DNA of 39,630 nucleotides. Source: a virus. The position numbers and the translations under genes are program-made. A model generated the notes under the pieces. That model worked only from the letters and a program-made list of their open reading frames with translations. It was not told where the DNA came from and did not search any database. Position 1 is the first letter of the stretch; each line of letters starts with the position of its first letter. Of this stretch, positions 29,253 to 38,810 are shown piece by piece. Where the stretch lies: positions 1-39,630 of IMG/VR virus record IMGVR_UViG_3300017779_000033. One strand, written 5' to 3'.

Positions 29253-30605
29253 TTATGTGAGGATGTTATCCACTCTGAAAATTCTGTAGTACTGGTTAGT
29301 TCTTGCTGTTGCAAGACCATTAGCAGGTGCAGTTCCAACAAATGGATTAGAAGCCATACCGTATCTGGTTTTAAATCCGATTTTTGGTTGAAAGCTGTTT
29401 TCACCAACTGCTCGTACCATAGTTAGGGGTACGTATGGGCAATAGAACAGACCAGCATCGTATGGGTTTGTTCCTTTATATCCAACGTTGACATAGTCAG
29501 CTGTTGCATATGGGTCAATGTAAACTCTCATTCTACCGTTAAGTGTACCAGCAAATGTGTTTCCAGTGTCGTCTACCTGTAGGGTAGTTGACATAGCTGG
29601 TGAGTAGTCCAACATTCCGGAAGCTGAAAGAATTGAGGCAACATCTGATGAACAGATGATAAAGTTACCTTTACCTCGTCTTGTTTCTTTAGCGATTACG
29701 TTGGCTTCTCTTTCGAGTTGCACGATTAAACCTTTGAACTTTTCAACTGACCATCGACCATCAGCGTCGTTAGTTAGTGAGAAAAGGCCTTTAGTATTGA
29801 TGTTTGCCTGACGACAACCAATTTTAGCTTGCTGGTTCAAGGTTCTGATAACTTCTCGGTTGATTTCAGCCAAGATTTCAGTTGACAATATATTTGCCAA
29901 TTCTGTCTCAGCATCTAGACCGTGAATAGCTTTCAGATCTTGAGCAAGTTCTAAGGTGTATTCAGCTTTGAGCGCTCTTGACTTTGCAGTCACAGTAGCT
30001 TTCTCAATTGTGAATCCCATTTCAGCGAAAGCTTCGCCTGAACCGTCACCTAGAGCTTCAGCTTCGCCTGTAGTATAAGCGTCACCAATTTCTGGAATAA
30101 ATGTGGCACCAGAGTCGACTAAACTTCCGTCGGCATCTGTATCTGTTACACCTGATAAACCAGATGGCCCTTTAGTTCCGTTACCGGTTGTTGTTGAGTC
30201 ACCAGAAAAGTTAACTAGTGCTTCATTGAATAGAGCTTCTGTGTGACCAGCACCGTTGCTGACAGCTCCACCTTTAGTTGACTTATATTGTGATTTCATC
30301 GCAAAGATAAGACCAGTTGGTCCTGTCATTGGCTGAACACCACATACGTCGTAAGCCATTAAGTTTGGCATAGCTCTTCTTACAAGAGCGATAAGGACTG
30401 GATTCCAGTTAGCGACATTAGCAGAGTTATTGCTAGGTGCGGCTTCTGTTAGCATTCCTTCTTCGCGTAAAGCTATTTCCTGGTTTTCAAGTACAGCAGC
30501 TGTTACTGCTTTCTTGTGATGATCGTTAATGTTACCAGCAGACTCTTCATTGAGTACTGGGGCCCATTTTTCGATCAATTTATCGTAGGATATTGCAGGT
30601 TGCAT
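29253..30605 (-). CDS. 23: gp23 major capsid protein
   Basis: A 450-residue precursor of the major capsid protein (T4 gp23, 521). Typical segments are SYDKLIEKWAPVLNE (6-20), NWNPVLIALVRRAMPNLMAYDVCGVQPM, TGPTGLIFAMKS, AEYTLELAQDLKAIHGLDAETEL and FIICSSDVASIL. A prohead-protease site LTE|A (cut after Glu54) matches the T4 (L/I)xE rule, leaving about 396 residues in the mature protein. A GGGAGTC ribosome site like that of gp22 lies before the ATG. A strong terminator follows. Confidence 0.96.
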   Translation of the reverse strand: MQPAISYDKLIEKWAPVLNEESAGNINDHHKKAVTAAVLENQEIALREEGMLTEAAPSNNSANVANWNPVLIALVRRAMPNLMAYDVCGVQPMTGPTGLIFAMKSQYKSTKGGAVSNGAGHTEALFNEALVNFSGDSTTTGNGTKGPSGLSGVTDTDADGSLVDSGATFIPEIGDAYTTGEAEALGDGSGEAFAEMGFTIEKATVTAKSRALKAEYTLELAQDLKAIHGLDAETELANILSTEILAEINREVIRTLNQQAKIGCRQANINTKGLFSLTNDADGRWSVEKFKGLIVQLEREANVIAKETRRGKGNFIICSSDVASILSASGMLDYSPAMSTTLQVDDTGNTFAGTLNGRMRVYIDPYATADYVNVGYKGTNPYDAGLFYCPYVPLTMVRAVGENSFQPKIGFKTRYGMASNPFVGTAPANGLATARTNQYYRIFRVDNILT

Positions 30606-30621
30606 ATCTTGGACTCCCTAA

Positions 30622-31740
30622 TTATTTTTTGGTTTGGGTTTTAAGAGCGTTAATGTATTGATCCATGGAACCAGAAGGTGTAGCAGATGTGTTATCATCT
30701 TCTTCATCTATCATAGTTTCATCGCTCATAACTCTCTTTTTATTAAAATACGATTCCTTAATGGTATCAACTCTTTCAGCGAAAGCTTCTTCGCTGTCAA
30801 AGTCTTCGTTAACCATCAAAGAACGAAGCTTATCAATTTGAGTTTCTGCTAAGTCAGCTGAAGCTTCACGTAGTATAGCTTCTCGCTTGTAACTTTCGAG
30901 TTCCTCTTGCATAGCGATAGTCTTAGACATTTGATCGTTAAGCGTTGTTTCCAACTCTTCAACTTCATCTGCTAAGTCGTCAACTAGGTCGACTTTAGAC
31001 TCAGGTACTTCGATGTATGATTCGGTGAATAGATCTTTAAGATTATTCATGAATTTTTCGGCAATCTCTGTTCTGAGACCTGATTGGACAGCAAGTTTAT
31101 TTTCTTCCATCCAGTTTTCAACTACGTAGTTAAGATAAGAATCTACCTTATCTACGAGTCCAGTTTTGGTTTCCGTAACAGCTTCAGCTAGTTCAGATTC
31201 GTATTTTTCCTCAAGACGGTCAATCTCTTCAGACAGCTTCGTCGTGACAGCTGAATTAAAGATTGTTTCGGCTTTAGATCTAAACTCTTCGGAAAGAGTT
31301 GCTTCGTTATTTACGAGAGCATCTAGATCTTCCTTCCAGTTACCTTCATAGTTGAAATCAACTTCGTCATATGATTCAACTTCATCAGATGACTCTTCAG
31401 CCATCATAGAGGAATTAAGCTTAGCAATATCTTCTCTTGTCATACCATTTAGTTTTTGGTAGATATCGTTGATCATGCCAGCTTTTGTTAAACGAACACC
31501 TTCAGTAGGTTGGGCTCCAGCATCTTTAGCTCCAGCAGCTGCCATTTTTTGCATAGGATCTTTGATAGCTTTATCTCCTTTGCGCTTTTTAGCAGTACCA
31601 GTAGCGTCTGCGGCCTTATCAACTGAAGCAACCGATGCTGCTTCGGCATTTTTCGGATCATGACCCATTGCTTCCTCCACGTTATTTTCGTCACCGTGGA
31701 GATCACCAATGACATCCTGATTTTCGTTATTATCAGCCAT
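30622..31740 (-). CDS. 22: gp22 prohead core scaffold
   Basis: A 372-residue acidic, helical protein in the canonical place between gp21 and gp23 (T4 gp22, 269). The N-terminal 100 residues are disordered and Ala/Lys-rich; about 150-330 is a long coiled coil (KLSEEIDRLEEKYESELAEAV, LADEVEELETTLNDQM), and the C-terminus is polar. It should form the internal scaffold that gp21 later degrades. GGGAG ribosome site before ATG 31740. Longer than T4, as in marine relatives. Confidence 0.9.
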   Translation of the reverse strand: MADNNENQDVIGDLHGDENNVEEAMGHDPKNAEAASVASVDKAADATGTAKKRKGDKAIKDPMQKMAAAGAKDAGAQPTEGVRLTKAGMINDIYQKLNGMTREDIAKLNSSMMAEESSDEVESYDEVDFNYEGNWKEDLDALVNNEATLSEEFRSKAETIFNSAVTTKLSEEIDRLEEKYESELAEAVTETKTGLVDKVDSYLNYVVENWMEENKLAVQSGLRTEIAEKFMNNLKDLFTESYIEVPESKVDLVDDLADEVEELETTLNDQMSKTIAMQEELESYKREAILREASADLAETQIDKLRSLMVNEDFDSEEAFAERVDTIKESYFNKKRVMSDETMIDEEDDNTSATPSGSMDQYINALKTQTKK

Positions 31741-31751
31741 TATTTGACTCC

Positions 31752-32411
31752 CTATATTTTTTTAGTTTTAAGTAACGAGAGGAAATTCTTAAACTCACGA
31801 ACCTGTGTTTCATACAGTCCTTGCCGTGGAGCATTTTTAATTTCAGTCTCCATTTTTTCAACAGCTCTTTGCTCGATAATGCCGTTATTCCAAACCCATT
31901 CTACACCTTCCATAATCCCATTAACAAATGCTCCAGGTGCAGATGGATCTTGCACGATATCAATCGCGTTAAGAATAAAGTCGTTTTTAACGTACATTGC
32001 GTCATTACGTTGCTCTAAGCTCCCCATACCACGAGTCGAAACGCCCAGTTGAACTCCACCTTCGAGTAAACCTTTTACGATATTCCCCATTGGAGTGTCC
32101 AATACTGTGGCTTTCCCCATAACATCGTCTCCCTCGAATACGAGTTCATCGATCTTATGCGAAACTTTATCTAAATTTACGGTCGGGCCTTCTGGGTGAT
32201 TCAATTCACCAACTGCTCGACCTTTAGAAACTTGTTCTCCGGTATACTTACCAATGGCTTTTTCCATAATAGCCTTTTCGTAAATTCTACCGTTTCTATT
32301 TTTACTTTCTGCTTGCGCAAAAATTCCTTGTATAGCAAAAGATTTTTTGCCATTTTTCTCTTCAGTTAAAACTTGGAGATGTTGATCATGAAATTCTGAT
32401 ATTAGTTTCAT
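31752..32411 (-). CDS. 21: gp21 prohead protease
   Basis: A 219-residue serine protease homologue of T4 gp21 (212). SKNRNGRIYEKAIMEKAI (36-53), ELNHPEGP (69-76) with catalytic His72, and LGVSTRGMG (122-130) with nucleophile Ser125 are the family signatures. It matures the head by cutting scaffold and capsid proteins after (L/I)xE. GAGAGGT ribosome site before the ATG. Confidence 0.95.
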   Translation of the reverse strand: MKLISEFHDQHLQVLTEEKNGKKSFAIQGIFAQAESKNRNGRIYEKAIMEKAIGKYTGEQVSKGRAVGELNHPEGPTVNLDKVSHKIDELVFEGDDVMGKATVLDTPMGNIVKGLLEGGVQLGVSTRGMGSLEQRNDAMYVKNDFILNAIDIVQDPSAPGAFVNGIMEGVEWVWNNGIIEQRAVEKMETEIKNAPRQGLYETQVREFKNFLSLLKTKKI

Positions 32412-32412
32412 A

Positions 32413-32661
32413 TTAACCTCTCGGAAATTCTATTGAAGTAAAGTGTGTTGTAGTAGCACCTGAATAAACCTCATCATCAGCATCTTTCATCATTATAATA
32501 GGACTATTAGGTGCTATTTGAAATGATGTGCTTTGTGTATGATTAGTTATAGTATCAGCAGCTGTTCCCATTATATACAACACATTAGCTCTACTAACTT
32601 TTGATCTATTACTTGCAGTATTGATGTTATTTACTTTGGCGGTTAAAGGTTTGATTTGCAT
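32413..32661 (-). CDS. small head-region hypothetical protein
   Basis: An 82-residue protein with a basic N-terminus and a beta-rich, Thr/Ser-rich remainder (VLYIMGTAADTITNHTQSTS, SPIIMMKDADDEVYSGATTT). No family recognised. It lies between gp21 and the gp68-position gene, with an AAGGA ribosome site; probably a structural head component. The composition resembles a small beta-sandwich decoration protein, but this is not demonstrated. Confidence 0.6.
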   Translation of the reverse strand: MQIKPLTAKVNNINTASNRSKVSRANVLYIMGTAADTITNHTQSTSFQIAPNSPIIMMKDADDEVYSGATTTHFTSIEFPRG

Positions 32662-32664
32662 AGC

Positions 32665-32877
32665 CTATCCTTTATACTGTTTTAAAAATGTCATAATAGC
32701 TTTCTCAGCTTCCTTTTGTGACTTATACGCGTCAAGCCTATCACCATCAATGTAACTGACATATTTTCCCATGTCTTTCAATATCTTAACTGACATGCGT
32801 TTAACTCTTTTATTAAAAACCACTTGTCCTTTTGGTTTTCTACCAGCTAACTCTCTAATCTGTACAAAGTTCTTCAT
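32665..32877 (-). CDS. small basic protein in the gp68 position
   Basis: A 70-residue, very basic protein (FNKRVKRMSVKILKDMGKYV, SQKEAEKAIMTFLKQY). In T4 the order is 67-68-21-22-23 and this gene lies directly after gp67, so it may replace gp68 (141 residues), a prohead core protein; sequence likeness is not clear to me. An AAGGG site precedes the ATG, and late promoter TATAAATA at 32895-32902 lies upstream. Confidence 0.6.
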   Translation of the reverse strand: MKNFVQIRELAGRKPKGQVVFNKRVKRMSVKILKDMGKYVSYIDGDRLDAYKSQKEAEKAIMTFLKQYKG

Positions 32878-32894
32878 TTACATGCCCTTAGATA

Positions 32895-32902
32895 TATTTA
32901 TA
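32895..32902 (-). promoter_or_regulatory. T4-type late promoter TATAAATA
   Basis: Perfect TATAAATA on the minus strand, in the gap between gp67 and the gp68-position gene. A second, variant CATAAATA is at 32925-32932. Confidence 0.65.
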
Positions 32903-32924
32903 ATATTTAAGTTTTTAACTGTGA

Positions 32925-32932
32925 TATTTATG
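32925..32932 (-). promoter_or_regulatory. variant late promoter CATAAATA
   Basis: One-base variant of the late element, 30 bp upstream of the TATAAATA at 32895-32902, just after the gp67 stop. Confidence 0.35.
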
Positions 32933-32934
32933 TA

Positions 32935-33294
32935 TCAGCCATCATGCGCGTCTAATTCTTCTTCTTCGTCTTCGTCTTCCTCATCTTCTTCGTCTTCTTC
33001 GTATTCAGCTTCATCATCTTCAACTTCTTGATCTTCTTCATCGTCTCCCTCTTCATCAGCTAAGTCAAGTTCGAGTTGTTCATCGTCTTCGGTTTCATCA
33101 CCTTCTTCAGGCTCAATACCATTGTAGACTTGATTCGATAACTTAATCTTCTCTTGATCTAAGACATCGTTTATTCGAGTCCCCATTATATCACCAAAGA
33201 CTTTATTTGCATTATTGTAGTCTTGGTCTAACGCGTGTTGCACCAATGCTGCCATTGGGTTTGTTTCAGTTTCATTTTCATTTTCTTCTGCCAT
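32935..33294 (-). CDS. 67: gp67 prohead core protein
   Basis: A 119-residue protein with a helical N-terminal half matching T4 gp67 in pattern (MAALVQHALDQDYNNANKVF, then DIMGTRINDVLDQEKIKLSN) and a long Asp/Glu-rich tail (residues about 68-117), longer than that of T4 (80 residues total). It is a minor, protease-processed scaffold component that affects head shape. AGGAG lies before the ATG. The acidic tail is low-complexity GAA/GAT repeat DNA. Confidence 0.85.
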   Translation of the reverse strand: MAEENENETETNPMAALVQHALDQDYNNANKVFGDIMGTRINDVLDQEKIKLSNQVYNGIEPEEGDETEDDEQLELDLADEEGDDEEDQEVEDDEAEYEEDEEDEEDEDEEEELDAHDG

Positions 33295-33314
33295 AATTTA
33301 CTCCTGTTAAAAAA

Positions 33315-34328
33315 TTAATGTGATAAAAATCCTGTTGGTATAGCGTACGTTAAATTGTCACCTCTCAATATAGTTCCTTTATGGTTAATTCCGCTGCTAC
33401 CACCAGTAAAGCCAAGCCGCATTCCTGCATTTCCATTTCCAGAATAACTACCAATTAACCAACCAGCATTGGTACCAGGAACTCTACTACCATAGTTATT
33501 ACCAAGACTTTTCCAAACTTCACCAGTATCTGTGTCGTATGCAAATCCTAAAATAGTACCTACTCCCATTGTTCCTGATATACCAGTAGCACCGCCGCCT
33601 GGATAACGTGTATTTCCACTTTGATAAAGCATCGAAACAGTATTGCCGCCATAATTTGCTGCACTTGCTCCTGCGCCTGCGTCACACAATCCTATCATTA
33701 AGTAGTTAGTTATTGAATCGATCCTAACTTCGAAATATCTTTTACCAGTCATTAAAGTACCAGACATCGCAGTATTAATACTATTTGAAACTTGAGCATG
33801 ATACTGATCTGAGTTAGTTCCATTTCCTTCACCTGATCGATCAGTAAGACCTGAAAGACTCGTATCAAAAGTTATTTTTTGGCCAAAAGCTATTGTCAAT
33901 GTTGATGATGATGCTGTAGTTTTTATTCCATCACTCGCTAAATATCTAAGATTCAACGCTTGTTTAATACCAACACCTCCGTGTGAGTCTAAGCCAGTTG
34001 CAGCTCGAGTCAAAAATCTATAAGTTGCGGTTTTATCACCATTTGCATCAGCTGAACTTAAACTTATTTGAGCAGGATGTGCAAGGTGTGGTGGCAAATT
34101 ACTAGAATCGTTTGTATAAGCTACTTTATCACTATCTGATAGATAATCTATATCATAAGTGATTGGAAATCCTCCTGGATCTGTAGCTCTATAAGTAATT
34201 TGAGCAGAGTCACTCGTTGTACCCACAGTTGATTCTACCGATAATTCTGTAGGAGCTGTTAAAATAGTTGGTGCACCATCAGCTCCAAATGCTGCCTTTC
34301 TCTTTGCTTTTGTTATTCCTGTTACCAT
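33315..34328 (-). CDS. tail fibre/adhesin with C-terminal SPRY-like domain
   Basis: A 337-residue protein. Residues 1-150 share an N-terminal module with the next gene (ITKAKRKAAFGADGAP, ATDPGGFPITYDIDY, YTNDSSNLPPHLAHPAQI), likely a cadherin-like attachment domain. Residues about 150-337 resemble a SPRY/B30.2 jelly-roll: GKRYFEVRIDSITNYLMIGL, GTILGFAYDTDTGEVWKSLG, GWLIGSYSG. Such domains serve recognition, so this is probably a receptor-binding tip or accessory fibre. It overlaps the glycine-rich gene by seven bases. Confidence 0.7.
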   Translation of the reverse strand: MVTGITKAKRKAAFGADGAPTILTAPTELSVESTVGTTSDSAQITYRATDPGGFPITYDIDYLSDSDKVAYTNDSSNLPPHLAHPAQISLSSADANGDKTATYRFLTRAATGLDSHGGVGIKQALNLRYLASDGIKTTASSSTLTIAFGQKITFDTSLSGLTDRSGEGNGTNSDQYHAQVSNSINTAMSGTLMTGKRYFEVRIDSITNYLMIGLCDAGAGASAANYGGNTVSMLYQSGNTRYPGGGATGISGTMGVGTILGFAYDTDTGEVWKSLGNNYGSRVPGTNAGWLIGSYSGNGNAGMRLGFTGGSSGINHKGTILRGDNLTYAIPTGFLSH

Positions 34329-35593
34329 GTTACTGTCCCAGTTCCTGCTGTAAATTTATAAACTTTGTAACCATTTCTAGATGTAAGCAAAGTATAAGTT
34401 AATCCGTTAGTAATAGTTGGTCCAGCGAATTTTTCTGGATACGCAATAATACATACTCCTGCTGCACCAGCACCTCCACCAGCATTAGCATTTCCAGCAC
34501 CACCTGAAGTACCAGCACCACCGCCACCACTTCCAGTATTAGTAGTTCCTGCTTCTCCAGCTGTTGTGTTAAATCCACCACGTCCTCCAGCTCCTGAAGT
34601 ACCACCACCTAATGTTGTATAATCACTTCCTTGATACTTACCGCCACCACCACCTTCAGCATAATTAACTGCAGTTCCTGTGATAGAACTAGCATAACCA
34701 GCACCACCATGGCCAACAGCACCTGAACCAGATGATGTGGATCCTGCAGCACCATAGCCACCTCCACCACCTCCGTCATAACCACTGCCACCGCCGGCGG
34801 CTCCAGCATTACCATAATCGCCATAGGTTTGGGCATGACCGATACCGGTTACACCCCAACCGCCACCTCCACCGGAACCACCATTATTGCCGGCAGAGTG
34901 TGATGTAAGTCCACTAGCTTGACCACCACCGTGGCCACCTCCTCCTGCAGTAAAAGTATGCCAAACACTAGCAACACCTTCAGCTTGATTATTATTACTA
35001 CCACCACCAGAACCAGCACCACCTGTGCCAACAGTAACGGTGTAAGCCTGACCTGCTGTAATAGAAAATGCTGAATAGTATCGCGCAGCACCAGCTCCAC
35101 CACCGCCGCCTCCCCAGCCTCCTCCTCCGCCACCGCCACCGACGATTAATACTTCGGCTGTGGAAGCAACAAAGTTAAATTGAAATGCCTTAGTCGTTGA
35201 TATATTTCTTAGACCATCTGACGCTATATACTTATGCAAAAATCGTTGTACAGTGCTATTACCACTACCATCTGAATCAGCAGTTCTTGTTAAAAATCTA
35301 TATGTTGCCAGGAGTCCAGCGCTATCTGAAGCCGTAGTAATTTGAGCTGGATGTAATAAGTGAGGAGGTAGATTAGAAGAATCATTAGTGTATGCTAACT
35401 TAGAGCTGTCAGCAAAATATTTAATATCATATGAAATATTAAAGCCTCCAGGATCAGTTGCTTTAAATGTTGCTCTAGCGGAATCTGTTGTATTCAAAAC
35501 AGGCGCCAGCTCAATAGGATTAGGCTCCGTTATGATTATCGGACTTCCATCTACCGCGAATGATGATTTTCTTCTTGCTTTTGAAATGGCCAT
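34322..35593 (-). CDS. glycine-rich tail fibre adhesin
   Basis: A 423-residue protein. Residues 1-148 repeat the N-terminal module of the SPRY-type protein. From about 153 to 395 it is extremely glycine-rich (VLIVGGGGGGGGWGG onward, with GGGGG blocks separated by Ala, Ser, Tyr and Asn), like the polyglycine loops of T-even gp38-type adhesins and of many marine phage fibres. It ends with YTLLTSRNGYKVYKFTAGTGTVTW. It probably contacts the host receptor. The repeat DNA is prone to recombination, which would allow host-range change. Confidence 0.75.
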   Translation of the reverse strand: MAISKARRKSSFAVDGSPIIITEPNPIELAPVLNTTDSARATFKATDPGGFNISYDIKYFADSSKLAYTNDSSNLPPHLLHPAQITTASDSAGLLATYRFLTRTADSDGSGNSTVQRFLHKYIASDGLRNISTTKAFQFNFVASTAEVLIVGGGGGGGGWGGGGGGAGAARYYSAFSITAGQAYTVTVGTGGAGSGGGSNNNQAEGVASVWHTFTAGGGGHGGGQASGLTSHSAGNNGGSGGGGGWGVTGIGHAQTYGDYGNAGAAGGGSGYDGGGGGGYGAAGSTSSGSGAVGHGGAGYASSITGTAVNYAEGGGGGKYQGSDYTTLGGGTSGAGGRGGFNTTAGEAGTTNTGSGGGGAGTSGGAGNANAGGGAGAAGVCIIAYPEKFAGPTITNGLTYTLLTSRNGYKVYKFTAGTGTVTW

Positions 35594-35600
35594 GTTCTAT

Positions 35601-38600
35601 TTATCCTATTATCGTTACTGTCGCAGGAGTAAAGCTATTAGTATATAACGCTTGTTTTATAAGTCTTAAATTACTTATTGTGCCGTCATGATGGCTGTTA
35701 GATGCTGAACTATTTCCAATAATATAAGATGTACTTGTCCAGTTTTGGCTATAACTTATATTCCAAGCAAGTTTACCGTTTACAAATATATTTAATTTTC
35801 CATCTGAATCAGTATGAACAATAGCAAAATGATACCATTTTTTAGCTTCAGGTGTAACTGTTGTAATACTTGATTGACTACCATGATACCACGCAAACTT
35901 AGTTTCACTATGATCATAAAAAATTGATGGAGCTTGAGATCCTGCAGAAAAATGAGCTTGGTCTGCAGTTAATGAGTCGTGCCATACCCAGTATTCAAGT
36001 GTCCAATCAGCAGTTCCCATTGCTGTACCGCCAGAAAGTGTAAGACTTTTATCAGCTGATGCAGTAAATTGCATTCCTGTCATACCGCTCGTGTGTCCTA
36101 CTGGCATCTCAGTTGTAGTTTCAGCCACTGAATTGTTATTAGTTATAGTAAGACCGGCTGAAGAACCTTCAGTCACAGGATTACTTGTGTGACAAGCTAA
36201 GATCTGCACGTTTGAAGCAGTAGCGGTAACAAACGTTCCATCTGCTTTTCGCATACCAGAGTTTGTTGTCGTTAGTGTTACTCCTTCGGCTATATAAGGA
36301 TACCTCGCGAAATCTTTAGTTATTCTAAAATCATCCATATAACCAGGAAACTCACCGCTCCCAATTATATCCCCAGTTCCTCCAATATAAGCAAGAGTAC
36401 CACCACCATTTAAATGAGTATCATGACTTCTATTAGCTACTTCAGTACCATTAACAAATAATCGAAGTGTATCATGGCTTCTCGTTGCCGCGATATGATA
36501 CCATTGGTTGTAACTAAGACTTCCTCCAGAAGCAGCTCCATCTTCATTTACAAGAGAAAACGAGGATGTAGCTGTACTATGAGGCACAAAAATTCCAAAT
36601 GAGCCAGCACCATAAGAATTATAATTACTAAACACAACGTTATGGCTACTGGTAAGAGATGTAGGATATATCCAGCTTTCTATAGTAAAATCGTCAGTTC
36701 CAAGTTGATTTGTATTTTCTATAGTAATATAATCACTAGCTCCGTCAAACGCTATTGTATTTTGCCCGCTAAATTTTTGTTGCGTAGCCGATGCTGCAGT
36801 ATTACCATAAACTTGCATCCGCGGATGAGATTGGCTGGTATCTAGGATTTTAGATTGTGTCATATTCAACAATAATTTGGTATGTCCTGAAGGAATTGAT
36901 GTAACAACATTCGTTGTTGACGGATATGTTCCACCAGTTGTTGTAAGAGGTCCGCTTGGAGGTGTAAAATCTCCAGTGTAAACAGCAGTTCCATTTACCA
37001 TTCTTACGTCAGTCATATTTACATTTCCTGGCCCATCATACCCATAAGTTCCTTTTCCTATTTCTACTTCAGCTGAGGCACCAGTATAATTGTATGAATG
37101 ACCACCAAGAGATCCTGAAGCCTTTCCATTAATATACCAAGTCAACGTTCCGTTATCTCTTACCATTGCTACATGGCACCATGATTTTTGTATAAGTGGA
37201 TTATTTGCATTGGATAACAAAGTATCTGTCGAAGCAGCATACCATCTCATTCGTCCATTGCCGTCAGATTTATACATTCTCCAACCACCACTTGCACCGT
37301 ACTTTTGACTTATAAGCGCATTCCAGGTATCAGTAGGCGCATTATGTTTATAGATCCATGTTTCTATCGTAAAGTCGCCACTTCCTAAACCAATCGCATT
37401 TGACGCTCCATCAGAAGTTATAATCTCATCTGATGTTCCAGGAAAGGCAGCTGATCCACCGTGTGTAGAAGCTGAATATTCAACCGGTAAAGTGTATGGT
37501 GAAAACGGATCTGTGTGTGTATTACCGTTCACTGTTATAAGATGTCTTCCTGTTGATTTATCATAAAAGCCTGGTGCTCCTAGTAACAGTTTTGTATTTG
37601 TAACAAGAGCTAATCTTTCTGTTGGTGGTGTAAAATTTGATGTATAAACTGCGGTTCCTTTTACCATATGAAAATCAGCTATATATCCAGGTCCAAAAGG
37701 TTCAGAATTATTCCAGCCAGACTTACCAATAGTTATTCCACCATTGTCTGCTCCAGAAAAATTAAAACCTCCTGATATAGTAACAGTAGCTACTAATATT
37801 CCACCTTGGAATAGTCTACATACGTTACTACTATCTCTCGTTAATGCAACATGTACCCATTCTTTAAACGGAAAATAAAGATTAGTTCCTGTTGCACCAG
37901 TCCCTTCATAGGTAGCATAACCTTGAGGATTTCCGGCGGCAACAGATGATGTAAAACATAAACATCCAGCATTAACACCACCCTGATCATTTCCTATAGA
38001 AATGTATGGTTCACTAGTAGGCGATGAGTTGCTTGGTGTTACTAATCTTTGTACAGTTCTTGAATACGAAGTTTGATTTAAATATACAAACATTTCAATA
38101 GTAAATTCACCGCTTAATGTAAAATCAGTGCTATGTGCAGCTGTTAGGTAATCACCATTTCCATCAAAATACATTGAATAGCCTGAAGGCTTGTAAGGTG
38201 AAAACGTTGTTAATGTAGCAGTAGATCCATTCATAGCCAATGAGTGATTGCTTGTTGATGCATCTGTTGGTGTTGTGTTAGCTCCAGTTCCAGATGCTTT
38301 TGCTAAGAATGTTGTGAAGTTGGATTTTTGTATAGCAAATGCCAATGTAAATGATACGTCAGGCTTAGACAAAGTATTAGTACCATCTGTTGCAGTAAAT
38401 GTAACTGTAAAGGTTCCGGCATGGGCTGTATTAGTAGAAGGAGTGATTGTGAATGTTGCTCCGCTCTGAGATATTGTTGCTATGTTTCCTAGACCTGAAG
38501 GTGTAGCTGCATATGTAACTGGAAATCCATCAGGATCCGTTGCAGCAACAGTAATTGAAGTTGCAGTTCCATCAGATAACAATAGATAAGAAGCGTCTGG

Positions 38601-38810
38601 TTCAGTAGACCAAGTCGGTGTCTGATTAACAGTTGCAACGCTAAACCAACCACTTCCATTCCAAACATAAATTTTATTATTATCAGAATTAAATGCTTGA
38701 TCTCCGACTGATGGCCCGCTAGTAGGCATGGCAGAAATATTTGCATAAACTGTAAGTCCGGCACCAACCGCGGTATTTTCTGTTTTTATAAAAGTTGAAA
38801 GCTTAGCCAT
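35601..38810 (-). CDS. large tail fibre with four LamG-like domains
   Basis: A 1069-residue fibre protein. The N-terminus (1-65) has a phage fibre-like segment (SVGDQAFNSDNNKIYVWNGSGW), followed by a cadherin/Ig-like domain (about 66-158, with ATDPDGFPVTY). Then four concanavalin/LamG-like jelly-rolls follow: about 205-400, 450-625, 680-845 and 905-1065. Each shows the F-x-G-x-x-D-Y-(I/L) strand, FTIE-x-W-(I/V)Y, a W-x-H-(V/I)A strand and a Y-x-x-x-F-x-P-P ending. LamG folds bind carbohydrate, so this is likely a surface-glycan-binding fibre. Confidence 0.8.
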   Translation of the reverse strand: MAKLSTFIKTENTAVGAGLTVYANISAMPTSGPSVGDQAFNSDNNKIYVWNGSGWFSVATVNQTPTWSTEPDASYLLLSDGTATSITVAATDPDGFPVTYAATPSGLGNIATISQSGATFTITPSTNTAHAGTFTVTFTATDGTNTLSKPDVSFTLAFAIQKSNFTTFLAKASGTGANTTPTDASTSNHSLAMNGSTATLTTFSPYKPSGYSMYFDGNGDYLTAAHSTDFTLSGEFTIEMFVYLNQTSYSRTVQRLVTPSNSSPTSEPYISIGNDQGGVNAGCLCFTSSVAAGNPQGYATYEGTGATGTNLYFPFKEWVHVALTRDSSNVCRLFQGGILVATVTISGGFNFSGADNGGITIGKSGWNNSEPFGPGYIADFHMVKGTAVYTSNFTPPTERLALVTNTKLLLGAPGFYDKSTGRHLITVNGNTHTDPFSPYTLPVEYSASTHGGSAAFPGTSDEIITSDGASNAIGLGSGDFTIETWIYKHNAPTDTWNALISQKYGASGGWRMYKSDGNGRMRWYAASTDTLLSNANNPLIQKSWCHVAMVRDNGTLTWYINGKASGSLGGHSYNYTGASAEVEIGKGTYGYDGPGNVNMTDVRMVNGTAVYTGDFTPPSGPLTTTGGTYPSTTNVVTSIPSGHTKLLLNMTQSKILDTSQSHPRMQVYGNTAASATQQKFSGQNTIAFDGASDYITIENTNQLGTDDFTIESWIYPTSLTSSHNVVFSNYNSYGAGSFGIFVPHSTATSSFSLVNEDGAASGGSLSYNQWYHIAATRSHDTLRLFVNGTEVANRSHDTHLNGGGTLAYIGGTGDIIGSGEFPGYMDDFRITKDFARYPYIAEGVTLTTTNSGMRKADGTFVTATASNVQILACHTSNPVTEGSSAGLTITNNNSVAETTTEMPVGHTSGMTGMQFTASADKSLTLSGGTAMGTADWTLEYWVWHDSLTADQAHFSAGSQAPSIFYDHSETKFAWYHGSQSSITTVTPEAKKWYHFAIVHTDSDGKLNIFVNGKLAWNISYSQNWTSTSYIIGNSSASNSHHDGTISNLRLIKQALYTNSFTPATVTIIG

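Noticed and set aside
32665-32877. Calling this gene gp68 outright
   Set aside because: Position fits, but it is half the length of T4 gp68 and I cannot see a shared motif.
32771-33031. Plus-strand open frame with a long serine run
   Set aside because: It is the reverse reading of the Asp/Glu-rich tail of gp67 (GAA/GAT repeats) and has no ribosome site or homology.
35598-35605. GATAAATA on the minus strand as a late promoter for the glycine-rich fibre
   Set aside because: The first base differs from TATAAATA, the element contains the stop of the LamG protein (GGA TAA), and the predicted start lies on the ATG; evidence too weak to list as a feature.
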